Below are positions 1 through 10,861 of a stretch of DNA of 64,000 bases, one piece after another; positions within the stretch are counted from its first letter, which is position 1; each line of letters begins with the position of its first letter. The DNA lies in assembly GCF_020080835.1 (NCBI RefSeq), contig NC_058167.1, forward strand, positions 12,609,403-12,673,402. The letters are read 5' to 3'. The DNA comes from Cotesia glomerata (Eukaryota; Arthropoda; Insecta; Hymenoptera; Braconidae). The notes beneath the pieces are model-generated. The model worked only from the letters and a program-made list of their open reading frames with translations. It had not been told where the DNA came from and did not search any database. The position numbers and the translations under genes were made by a program.

Positions 1-589
1 TGTTGATAAGTCAAACTTTTTTTCTTGTATTGATTAATTTATTTTAATGTGTTATTATGATTAATGAATTATTTTATGTATTGAATGATAATAAATGTGT
101 TTATTAAAAATATTTTAAGTTTTTTAAATAATTTTAAGGCAGTTACACATCTTTACTCCAAATTACTCAACTCGGCGACATAAAAATTGAGTCTACTCAA
201 CATAAAAAATTGAATAACTTTAAAAAAAAAAAAACTTTATTCAATTCATTCACTACTCAATGCTAACTTTACTCAACGCTAAGTTTACTCAGTTCCAACT
301 TTATTTAATGAAATCTTTACTCAATAGTATTTTATAACTGATAGCGCGCTTTTAAAAATCTCTATTCAATATTTTTTTATTTAATAATATTTTATTGATT
401 ATTTTTCTTGAGTACAGTATGTCGCAGAGTTGAGTAATTTGGAGTAAAGATGTGTAACTGCCAATTTTAATTCAATATTCATGAAAAATTATTAAAATTA
501 AATTAAATAAGTGCTTTGTAATCTTCAATACTCACATGTGACGTTTTTTGCAACGATTTTCTTCATTATTTATTAAAAAAAAAAAAAAA

Positions 590-1500
590 ACGCCATTCGG
601 CCATACCCGACATGGATAGGTAGATTTCTTGTTTGAATATTGAAAAAAAAACACGTTATTAAAAGGCAAAAATGTCCTAAAATTTATTTTTTATTATATT
701 TTTGCAAATAATGATATGAGACCGACTACAACCAATAGATATTCAAAGACATCTTCCTAAAAAATAGGATTTGTAACAGACGAAAGTCATTTGATGATAA
801 TAGCTAAAAATTAATTTATTTTTGATTTTTTTTTTAATTTTCCAAAATCCGACATAAATTGAAAAAAGAATCAAAAGGTAACGAATAATAGCTCAAATCG
901 AAGATAATTATGTGAATTTTGACATAAAGTTGATAAATTCAAGCTATCTTTTATGGCTTAAAAATTATTTAAAGAAAAAGGGCTGAAATACGTTCATTGA
1001 AAAATTTTTGAAAATTTTCAAATTCACGGAATTAATTAAAAAAATCATCAAAACTAGACAAATAATAGTTTAAATTGAAGGTTATTAAATGAAGGTTAAG
1101 ATAAATTTGATAGATTTTATCTATTTTTTACATCTGGAAGATTATTTTCATAAAAAATACAAAATTCAAAATTTTTTGAAAATGAAAAAAATTTTCAAAC
1201 ACCCACAACTCGTAAACTAACCGGCCGATTTTGCTCATCTTTGAACTTGATCTTGGTATTGATCCACAGAATAAGCCCACAAAATTTCATAAAGATCGGT
1301 TGAGAACTGTGGGCGCAATCCTGCTGACATGGCGCGTTATATCACATATATATATATATATACATAAATACATATATAAACTTTTGAGCCAATGCCATTT
1401 TTCGACATTACTCGATAAAATAAAACATATTATGATAAAATTTTCCTAAAATTACAACATGAGACCGGCTACAATAGTTATATTTCTATAGAAATCTACC
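590..1500. repeat. Segment present only in duplication copy 1
   Basis: About 0.9 kb lies between a poly-A run and the text attcagtgctgtt; in copy 2 these are joined directly near 20120. The motif atgagaccg(a/g)ctacaa with a following acatct..cctaaaaa occurs near both ends (about 715 and 1460), and the junction lies in A-rich sequence. A deletion from copy 2 by A-tract microhomology fits better than an insertion, since I see no clear inverted ends or target duplication. It contains a short TA microsatellite near 1340-1362 and no gene I recognise. Confidence 0.6.
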
Positions 1501-1727
1501 TAAAAATTATTCAGTGCTGTTAATTATGATTCTTAAATTGAATAACATTAGACAAGTTTTAGAAATTTTTTAACTAATAAATTATAGCACGAAAAATTTA
1601 CTTAAAAAATTCCATGCTTAGAAGCTTTAAAAAATTACAAGTGCAATTTTTTATAAATAATTTTCTAGATCTAATGTTATAGCTAATTTTAGTATTATAA
1701 AATGAAAAAATTTATGAAAATTAAGTG

Positions 1728-1924
1728 AATATAAAGTTAGCCGACATTTAAAAATTTTTATGATTTTTTTTATTAAAGAATTATTACAACAAAATTAAAA
1801 AAAAATTTTTTCATTTGTTAAAAACTTCAAAAACTATAAGTGCAATTTTTTAAAAATATTTTTTCGTTATAATTTAACAAATTAAGCAAAATAAAAAATC
1901 AAAATGTCGGCTAACTTTATTATT
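1728..1924. repeat. GTTAGCCGAC-type MITE
   Basis: The unit starts with aaagttagccgacattt and ends with its approximate inverse, tgtcggctaacttta. It encloses AT-rich arms including tataagtgcaattttttaaaaa. This is the type member of a high-copy foldback family. Other copies start near 20343, 34495, 35020, 37338, 37735, 46016, 46252, 58957 and 60798, mostly inside introns. Confidence 0.75.
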
Positions 1925-2347
1925 ATGAACTAAATAAAAAAATTTTTATAATTTATTTTATCGAAAAAATTATTAAAAGATTAAAAGAAAAAATTTCACA
2001 ATTTAAAAAATTATCTGTGCAATTTTTTTTAAGTATTTTTTTATTTGCAATTTAATTGATAAGAAAAATTAAAAATTGGTTAACATCGGCTAATATTAAT
2101 GACATTAAAGTTAGCAGTCACTTAATAATTTTTTAATTTTATTTAATAAACAAATTTTTTTTGAAAAATAATATTTAAAAAATTGCATTTATACTTTTTT
2201 TACATGTCAATATTTTTTCTCATCCTTTATTTTTTTATTTTTTATTTTTTATTTTTTATTTTTTTCTCACTCTTAATATTAGTATTATAAAAAATTTCAC
2301 CAATTATAGCACAAATTATATAACAACAATAAAATTACAATATAGAT

Positions 2348-2870
2348 AGATATATTATTTATTTGACCATGAGATCGTAATCCCTTATTATTACATACAT
2401 AAGAGAAAATTACATTTTTTACATTGGTTTAATACATAGTATTAATTTTAGTAAAAATATAGAATATAAATTTAAGTTACATTAAATTAAATTAATTTTA
2501 ATCCGTTCAGATCAGAAACAACTACATAGTATCTTAATTAATCGATTCTAGACTATGAAAATAGTTGAATGCAGCGCTACGAAATTCATTAAAAGTATCA
2601 AGATTTGTAAGATTTGCTGGTAATATGTTCCAAACGCGTATTGCTGATATTATAAATGACTTATCATAAAAAGCAAGATGGCTAGCTGGAAGCGTTAAAT
2701 AATCTTGTCGTACATCTCCTCTGCGCAACATCGGTTGCAGAAAAATTAATTCATTACGGAATATCAGTTAGCCAGGTTTCCGAAATTGCAATAACATCAA
2801 AGGAATGCGTTCTAAAAAATTCTTTAAATTCGGCAAAGTGGCTATGTGACTGAATAAAGTAGTCAGTACT
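2348..2870 (-). pseudogene. Internally deleted non-LTR retrotransposon, 3' part
   Basis: On the minus strand, 2850-2760 reads as the start of an apurinic-type endonuclease domain (motif VIAISETWL). It then jumps directly to an RT C-terminal tail at 2731-2534 (motifs RRGDVRQDYL and VWNILPANL), followed by a 3' UTR ending in an AAATAA-type tail near 2350. Nearly the whole endonuclease and polymerase are missing, so it cannot make a working enzyme. The arrangement is typical of CR1/Jockey-like elements. Duplication copy 2 carries the same deletion at 20960-21482. Confidence 0.75.
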
Positions 2871-2872
2871 TG

Positions 2873-2944
2873 TCTCGGATAGCTTAACTGGTAGAGCCCT
2901 TGGCGCGTAACCGAAAGATCTGGGTTCGATTCCCAGTCTGGGCT
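2873..2944 (+). tRNA. tRNA-like module (SINE head or tRNA pseudogene)
   Basis: The 72-bp sequence folds as a cloverleaf. The D arm has an A box (TAGCTTAACTGG), and the T arm CTGGG/CCCAG has a perfect B box (GGTTCGATTCC). The acceptor stem pairs at 6 of 7 positions, with two G-T pairs and a mismatch at 1-72. The anticodon stem has one mismatch, and the loop lacks the universal U at position 33, so a functional tRNA is unlikely. Pol III promoter boxes are intact, so this may be a SINE head. It sits inside retrotransposon remains and is repeated at 21485-21556. Confidence 0.6.
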
Positions 2945-2986
2945 GTCTGATTATTTTTTCAATTACGGAAAAATTCCCACTGAGTA

Positions 2987-3299
2987 GGTCCCCCCCTTTC
3001 CCCTATCCGTTCTTTCCCAACTCCCTTAAAATTTGCTTTGATATGGCAATTTGATATGTAATGATTGCGCATTAAGGTGGCAAAGATGTAATTCCTTAGA
3101 AACTGTGGTAGATGTTGGCAAAACATTAGGCGACGTTGGTGGTGAGGGAGCAATTAATTGTTATTGCACTAAGTCCTGCAGCGGACCTATTCCCACTGAA
3201 GGTCTCAGTTTAATAGGCGGCTTATCGTCTGCATATCTGACAAACACAAAAGCGTGAGCAATCCAAATATTTTTTGGGTGAATTCTTGGATATTTTAAA
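2987..3299 (-). pseudogene. Non-LTR retrotransposon fragment (ORF1 end / ORF2 start)
   Basis: The minus strand reads through YADDKPPIKLRPSVG to a stop. In another frame it then reads HLCHLNAQSL, which resembles the first conserved block of non-LTR endonucleases. It is cut at 3299 by the end of the duplication. The matching piece at 21872-22290 keeps more of the upstream coding sequence. The assignment rests on the NAQSL motif and on the SETWL motif downstream on the same strand. Confidence 0.5.
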
Positions 3300-3989
3300 G
3301 CTAAGATATTCTAAGCTAAGACTTCAAGGTCTAAAATTTTGATAAATAAATAAATAAATAAATGAAATATAAATTATATATCTTCTTTATCTTATAAGTC
3401 GTACACATATTAAATTTCTTCATAAAAAATATCTGGATTTATAGTAATTATCTGTTATAGTTATTAATATTTTTTCTATATAAATTCGTATTTCTTTCGT
3501 TTTTCTTTGCGTCCATTAAATGTGTGTATGAGTCACAATCCATTTGTCTAATCTTTAAAGCTATCAAATGAAATCTATAAAGTAATGGCTGATAGCTTCT
3601 TTAAAATGTATATTAAGTTTTAAGAAGTACAGTCATAGAAAATAATTATATTTAACTAAAATAATTATAATATTTTGTAACCGATAATTATACTTCTGAT
3701 TTTAAGAAAGAAGAATATAAATTTGGAAAAAAAATTGTCTCTTAAGAATTTTTCATACTATCAATTATATTTACAATAAAAATATAACAGTAAATTTAAA
3801 ACGTAGTTAGTTTTAATTTTGAATACGACTGTACTAAAAGTGAACAAAGGAAATGATTTTTGTATAAAAACAAGCAAGTTCTGATTAGATTGTCTAGTTA
3901 GCCTTTGGAAATTTCAGAGTTTATTTTTTCTTGTAGACACAAATAAAGGATCTAAAATACAGAAAAAGGTGATTAAATTTATTCAAAAA
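3300..3989 (+). promoter_or_regulatory. Upstream region and TATA-type promoter of the secreted-protein gene
   Basis: The first part is an AT-rich spacer with a (TAAA)n tail at 3341-3364. A TATAAAA box at 3863-3869 precedes the gene. A start site about 30 bp downstream (near 3890-3900) would give a 5' UTR of about 90-100 nt up to the ATG at 3990. The TATA box is seen; its use is inferred. Confidence 0.45.
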
Positions 3990-6900
3990 ATGAATTTAAA
4001 AATTAAATCGTTATGCGTGTTACTGATTTTATCAATTACGCCTTCTTCTTCGCAAATAAATCCAAAGGCTCTTATAGAAGTGGCTAAATATGGCTGGAAG
4101 GCAATTCAAGCGCTTATAGCGATTGATTCTTCAGTAAAAAATCACAAATTTCAACAAGATGTGATCAACGCGTTAGATGAAATTCGTCAAAGCACTGCGA
4201 GGATTGAGTCTTTGATAACAGACGAAGCAAATCGTATAATTGAAGAACTCAAGGTAAAAATTGATATGCAGATCGTGGGTAAATTCGTTCGTGCTGTGTT
4301 TGAAATAAATGAACGATTTGAGAAGAAATTCTTGAGGTACTTCACCGACAACGATACGTATCAACCTGAAACTATCGAAAATTATATTAATGAAACGATC
4401 TATTCGTCAGATTTTAAAAGAGCTTTAGCTCGGATACAAGAGTATACTGTACCTAATCACTATATTCCACATGTAGATGAAAAACTAGTTTTTGAAATAC
4501 TACATGATTATATAAAAATAAAAGTAAGTATTATGAAAAATACAAAACTTAATTTTAATAATTTATATAAATGCTTATGATATTAAAGTTAGCAGTCACT
4601 TAATCATTTTTTAATTCTATTTAACAAATAAATTTGTTTTGAAAAATTATACTTTTAATTTTTTTTTAATTTCTACGTCAGTTTTTTTTTCTCATTTTTT
4701 TTTTTTAATACTGCACGGAAAAAAAGACTCTGTCAAAATTACAGAAAAAACTGTCAAATTTACAGATTTACCGCTGTCAACCCAAAAATGTCAATTTTAC
4801 AAAGTTAAAAATGTTATTTTCACATTGTGAAAACTGTCAATCTAAAACTGTTAATTTTACAGTTTTTCAATGTAATAATGACATTATAAAAATGTGAAAT
4901 TCACTTAAAAAAAAAAAAAAGTTAAATTTATGTTAAAACAAAAATTGAACTTGTTATTTATGAGTAAGAATTTCACATTTCGTGAAATGTAAACAATAAA
5001 CAAAAAAATATTTTAAAAATTAAAGTTTTAACTGAAAAAATTAGGTAAAAAAATTAGGTCACATAAAATAATTGTTCAAATCTGCAAACCATAGAAAGTA
5101 AAAAGCATTAAGATACATATAACTATAATAATGAATATTAGATTTATCTATACTGTTAAGAGAATAAGCAAAATTCTGTGGCCAGTGTATTTATATGATA
5201 AAATGGGTTTTTATGATTAAATTTGGTATTGTTGGAAAAGTCTTGACCTGGAGTTGGGCCTTTTCATGATTTAATATCATTCTCACCTATAGTCAATTTA
5301 TGATGATAAGTACTTACACAGAAAAAAAATTAACTTGATTCAAGAGAAAAATTCTTGAACCAAGAATATAATTTTGAAGAGGGTAATTGTCTTGAATCAA
5401 GACGAAAAATTCTTGAATTAAGTAAAGTTTCCTTAAATCAAGAAAAATTTTCTTAAATCAAGAATTTTTCTGCTCAAGCCAAGAATATTGAGCTCTTCAA
5501 AAATATATACTTGATTCAAGAACATTTTTTTTTCTGTGTAGGCTGCATTCAAAAATGCTCTATCCCTAGATACATAATTAAGAAATTACCTTGTATCTTA
5601 TGAACTATTGACAGTTTTAAAGATATAAACTTATACCGATGTTACACTCATCAAGACGTTTCATTTGAGTACCCACATCAATTTTTCATATATTTTGTAT
5701 ATTTATATATATGTATATATGAAAAATATATCAAAAATGCATGTGGGTACTCAAGTGGAAGCTCTTAATGAGCGTAACATCGGGACGAGCTTACACACTG
5801 ACAAAAAAAGTACTTCTCTTGAGAAAATTTTCTTGTCACAAGAATATATATTCTTGATAATTTTCAAGAATATATTTTCTTGTCTCAAGTATTGATCGAA
5901 TTAATTGAAGTATTTATTGTTTAATTCAAGTGAACCTATTTGTTTGTAAATCTATCGAAATTAATGCAAAAATTTTATTATGATAAATATTGATATTTTT
6001 TTGTCAAAAAACTAAAATTCATCTCAAGGTAGTACCTCCACGAAAAGCATATTTCAAGAAACTTATGGAATTTTTTTTATCGAAAGATAAATATATTAAT
6101 AATTCACCACCAAAATTTCAGATCAATTCACTGCACCGTTTTTGAATAATTAATTTTCAAAATTGCATCTTTGACACGTAGGGTATAGAGATGGTAAAGT
6201 TAGTATGAAATCTATTTGCATCACTTGAGTGGTACGGAAGATTTCATACTAACTTTACCATCTCTATATACCTCTACGTATAAAAGATGCAATTTTGTAA
6301 ATTAATTACTCAAAACGGTACGGTGAATTGATCTGAAATTTTGGTGGTGAATTATTAATATATTTATCTTTCGATAAAAAATTCCATAAATTTCTTGATA
6401 TATGCTTTCGTGGAGGTACTACCTTAAACGATTTTTGAGCCAAGAAATTTTTTTCTGGACAAAAATTTTTTTTTTCTCAGTGCATCTTTAAAAATATCAA
6501 TAATTAAGAAATAACTTTGAATCTTGTGAACTATTGACATTTTTAAAGATGTAAGCATTTTTTCAAATTTTTTTGTTTTAATCTAATTTTTTTTTTTTTT
6601 TAACTGAGGTCTTTTTTTGCTTCATTTTGATTTTTTCTTTGTTCTCAGCGATACTCAAGACTTCGGGCGATACTTAAGAATCGTAGTTTTCCCTCGACGA
6701 TGTTTTCTGGGAGGAGAATATCTAGATTTTGATGACATTGGCTTAAAAAAAAATAAAATTTGTTTTCATATGATTTTTTGGGGAGAAGACCGTCGTACCC
6801 CACAAAAAAAAATTTTTGTTTGATTTTTTGCAAAATTTCGACTGATTTATTCGAAACAGACGGAAAATAAACGAATTTGATAGTTAAAAGCCGCAAAAAC

Positions 6901-9900
6901 CGTCTTGAACCTTCAAAAACCGTTAAGGGGACCGTCGTGCCCCAGGCTCCCCTAATTAACTTTTTACATATTATTACTGTAAATTTGACAGTTTTTATCT
7001 GTAAATCTGACATCTTATGGTTATGTTATTTTCACATATTATTTATGTAAATTTGACAGTTTTTCTTTGCAAATCTAACAAAATCTGGCCATGTCAATTT
7101 AACATTCCCATATCTGTCATTTCCACAGATTATTTTATTCCGTGTGGAATTGAAAGACATGAAAATTAATTTAGCAGATATTTAATAATATTAAAATTTT
7201 TTGTAACAAATAAATTGTAGCAAAAAAAATTGACAAGTAGAAATTAAAAAAAAATAAAAGTGCAATTTTTAAAAAACAATTTTTTGGAACGAATTTGTTT
7301 GTTAAAAAAATACTAAAAAATGATCAAATTTTTTAACTAATAAACTATAGCAAGAAAAATTTATTTAAAAAATTCCATCTTCAGAAGCTCTAAAAAATTA
7401 TAAGTGCAATTTTTTATAAATATTTTTATAAATCTAGTTTTATTATTAAAAATAAATAAAAAATTGCAAAGTTTTTGCCAATTTCGATGTCATTATTTTT
7501 GCCATAATTTATTTGTTACAAAAATTCTAAAAATCATCAAATATCTGTCAAATTAATTTTCATAAATATTTAATAATTTAATGAAGAAATAATATAAATT
7601 TTTTATCAAAGAAAAACCATCTTTGTGAATGTAACGAGGGAGAATCTTCTTATGACTTGATATTTGGAGTTTTTAATCTTGCAATGACAGCTCTATCTAA
7701 AGGATACGCCATGGTAGCGCATGCTTACCGATACCGTCAATGCAACTCAACGAATCCAGGTATGTATATAATTAATTTTTTATCATTAAATGATTGTCAA
7801 TATGAAGTTATATATCGATCTTCGCTATTAATAATCTTTAACAGATGCGTGGAAACCAGAAATACGTGACACTTTGGATGATTATAAAGAAACAGCGCTT
7901 AAAATCGCTGAAGTTGCACGATTGGCTGGGGAGATGGAATCTAAAGCAATCCGTCGTTGTGATCCTGAAAAATTTAAAGAAGGTGAGAATTGAATTTTTT
8001 TGGCACTAATAATAATTTTTTTTTAATTTTTACTTGTTAAATTTTTTTCATAACAATTTAATTGTTTTAAAATTGTGATACTAAAATAAGATGACATTAA
8101 TTAAAGTTAGCAGTCACTTGACCATTTTTTAATTTTATTTAACAAAAAAATTTGTTCTAAAAAATTATTTTTGAAAAATTGCATTTATAGTTTTTTAAAA
8201 TTTCTACATGTCAATTTTTTTTCTAATTTATTTTTAGCCATAATTTATTTATTGTAAAATTCTTGAAATTATTCAATATATGCTACATTAATTTTCATTA
8301 AAATTAGAAGACATTTGACTATTTTTGATTTTTGTAATCAATAAAAATTGTAAGTAAAAAAATATTTTTCAAAAAATTGCTCTTAAAATTTTTCAAGATT
8401 TTTACCTAAATGTAAAATTTTTTCTTGTAATTTTTTTCTAAATAATTTTTTTCAATAAAAAAATTCTAAAAACTGTCAAATGTATGCTGATTTCAGTATC
8501 ATTTTTTTATGATATTAAAATTAGCTGTCACTTTACAATTTTTTAATTCTATCTAACAAAAAATTATTTTTAAAAAATTGCATTTTTAATTTTTTTAAAT
8601 TTCTACATATCAATTTTTTTTTCTAATTTTTTTTTTGCCATAATTTATTTTTTATTAAACTCTTAAAATTATTAAATATATGCTAAATTAATTTTCTTTT
8701 TTTTTTTTATTGATCGATAGGTGAGAACTACGAAAGCTATCAATTTTTGACAACTTTGGTATCCAATAATTATATGATAAACAACAGAGATTACATTATG
8801 AGCTACGTAAATTATTATTCTGAGCGCTCAGCGTCCTTTTGTGATGGATTTCTTTATGATAAAATGTATGATGAATACTTTGTAGAAGCTTATTTGGCGG
8901 TAATTATTGGCTTTTTATTCAGTTGACTGCTAGATTATTAAAAATTTCAATTATTTAATTGTAGTCTTAATTATTACAGCCAGTAAATAGCAAACGACGC
9001 TACTGTTATGCAAGAGTACGAGGCGGTGATCTACAGTGGTATTATAAAGGTCGGATAACTGAAGGTTGTGACTACGATTATGGATTGTACTACCCTAGAC
9101 AGTGGGGTCATTTAGACTTTAGTAAATACCTTTGTTCGCAGCCTTCACTTTCGAAGAAAAGCGCTTATATTAATTTGACATCAGCATACTGGGATACTCC
9201 TTTTACAAACCAGTGATTGACAATTATTCTTCTTCAATTATTAATAATAACAATAATCTGTTATATTATTTTTACTTCTTAATTGTTTTAATTTTATTTA
9301 TTGTAGAGTTATCACTGGAATCCGCTTAGTCACAAAATTATCAATTACTTACTTTGAAATACAACAAGGAGTTTTAGTAAATGGAACTATTGACAACACG
9401 ACCGTCAAATGGGATGATAGAGTTACAAAGAAGCTTGAAGATATGGAAAAAAATAATCAAATACCTGATTATGCCTCTAGAGATTTAACTGAACTCAGTT
9501 ATCATAATAGAATATTAAATTTGGATGACATAATCTTGCCTGCTGGCTGGGCTGTTGTTGGTAAAAACTTTTTATTTAATTTTTTTAATTATCTATATTA
9601 TTAATATTTTTATATCAATCTCACCAATAGTCAATTTATGATGATAAGTAAATATTTAGGCTGCATTCGAAAATGCTCTATCTCTAGATACATAATTAAG
9701 AAATGACTTTGTATCTTGTGAACTATTGACATTTTTAAAGATATAAGCTCATCTCGATGTTACACTCATCAAGACCTTTCATTTAAGTACCCACATCAAT
9801 TTTTCATATATTTATATATATGTATATATGAAAAATATATAAAAATGCATGTGGATACTCAAATGAAAGCTCTTGATGAGTGTAACATCGGAGTGAGCTT

Positions 9901-10794
9901 ATATCTTTAAAAACGTTAATAGTTAAGAAAGTACAGTGCAATTTAACATAATTAAGAAACTACCTTGTATCTTGTGAACTATCGATATTTTTAAAGATAT
10001 AAGCTCACCCCGACATTACACTCATCAAGACCTTTCATTTAAGTACCCACATCAATTTTTCATATATTTTATATATTTATATACAGGGTGTCCCAAAAGT
10101 CACGGACGCCATTGTAGCATCTGATGAAAAAAATAATTCTGAGACGAAAAGTCCTCAGCCATTTTTCAATTAACCGCATAGATAATTAATTATTAATTAA
10201 AAATAACGTCTCTTTATTTGTTAGAGAGAGAGCGCCAGTGTCCAGTAAAGTATGTGCCAAACAAAGACACAACTAACTGTATGACTAACTAGTTTCTATA
10301 GCTAACGTAGTCACACATATTTACTTACACATTCACACGTGCAAGCGTCTTAGTTAGAACGCACTTGACTTGACACCAGTGCTCTCTCTCTCTAACGCAT
10401 AAAAAGACGTCATTTTCATCAATAATTAATTATCTATGCGTCTGATTAAAAAATGGCTAAGGAATTTTCGCCTCAGAATAATTTTGTTTATCAGATGCTA
10501 CAATGGCGTCCGTTACTTCTGAGACACTCTGTATATTATATATATGTATATATCAAAAATGCATGTGGGTACTCAAATGAAAGCTCTTGATGAGTGTAAT
10601 ATCGGGATGAGCTTATATCTTTAAAAATGTCAATAGTGAAAAAAGTACAGTGCAATTTAACGTAATTATGAAATGACCTTGTATCTTGTGAACTATTGAC
10701 ATTTTTAAAGATATAAGCTCATCTCGATGTTACACTCATCAAGACCTTTCATTTAAGTACCCACATCAATTTTTCATATATTTATATATATATG

Positions 10795-10861
<67 letters not shown>

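Larger units (their letters stand above)
1..3299. repeat. Long direct duplication, copy 1
   Basis: This stretch reappears at 19540-22184 in the same orientation with only scattered single-base differences (for example ggcagttacac here, ggtagttacac there). It may extend left of the window. The match ends at 3299 inside a retrotransposon-derived segment. Relative to copy 2 it has about 0.9 kb extra (roughly 590-1500) and lacks one 271-bp MITE. The block is very AT-rich. It contains 180-bp GTTAGCCGAC-type inverted repeats, a deleted non-LTR retrotransposon on the minus strand and a tRNA-like module. Confidence 0.93.
4714..7144. mobile_element. Composite inverted-repeat element in intron 1
   Basis: The ends begin cacggaaaaaaagactctgtc and finish attattttattccgtg. 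Both end regions carry the alternating motif ctgtcaaatttacag or its inverse. Between them are several secondary insertions (5317-5538, 5538-5795, 5796-6482). No transposase is seen, so this is a non-autonomous element or two solo ends. The pairing of the two ends is inferred from the shared motif. Confidence 0.5.

Noticed and set aside
2873..2944. Functional tRNA gene
   Set aside because: The acceptor end and anticodon stem have mismatches and U33 is missing. It lies in retrotransposon debris and is listed as tRNA-like only.
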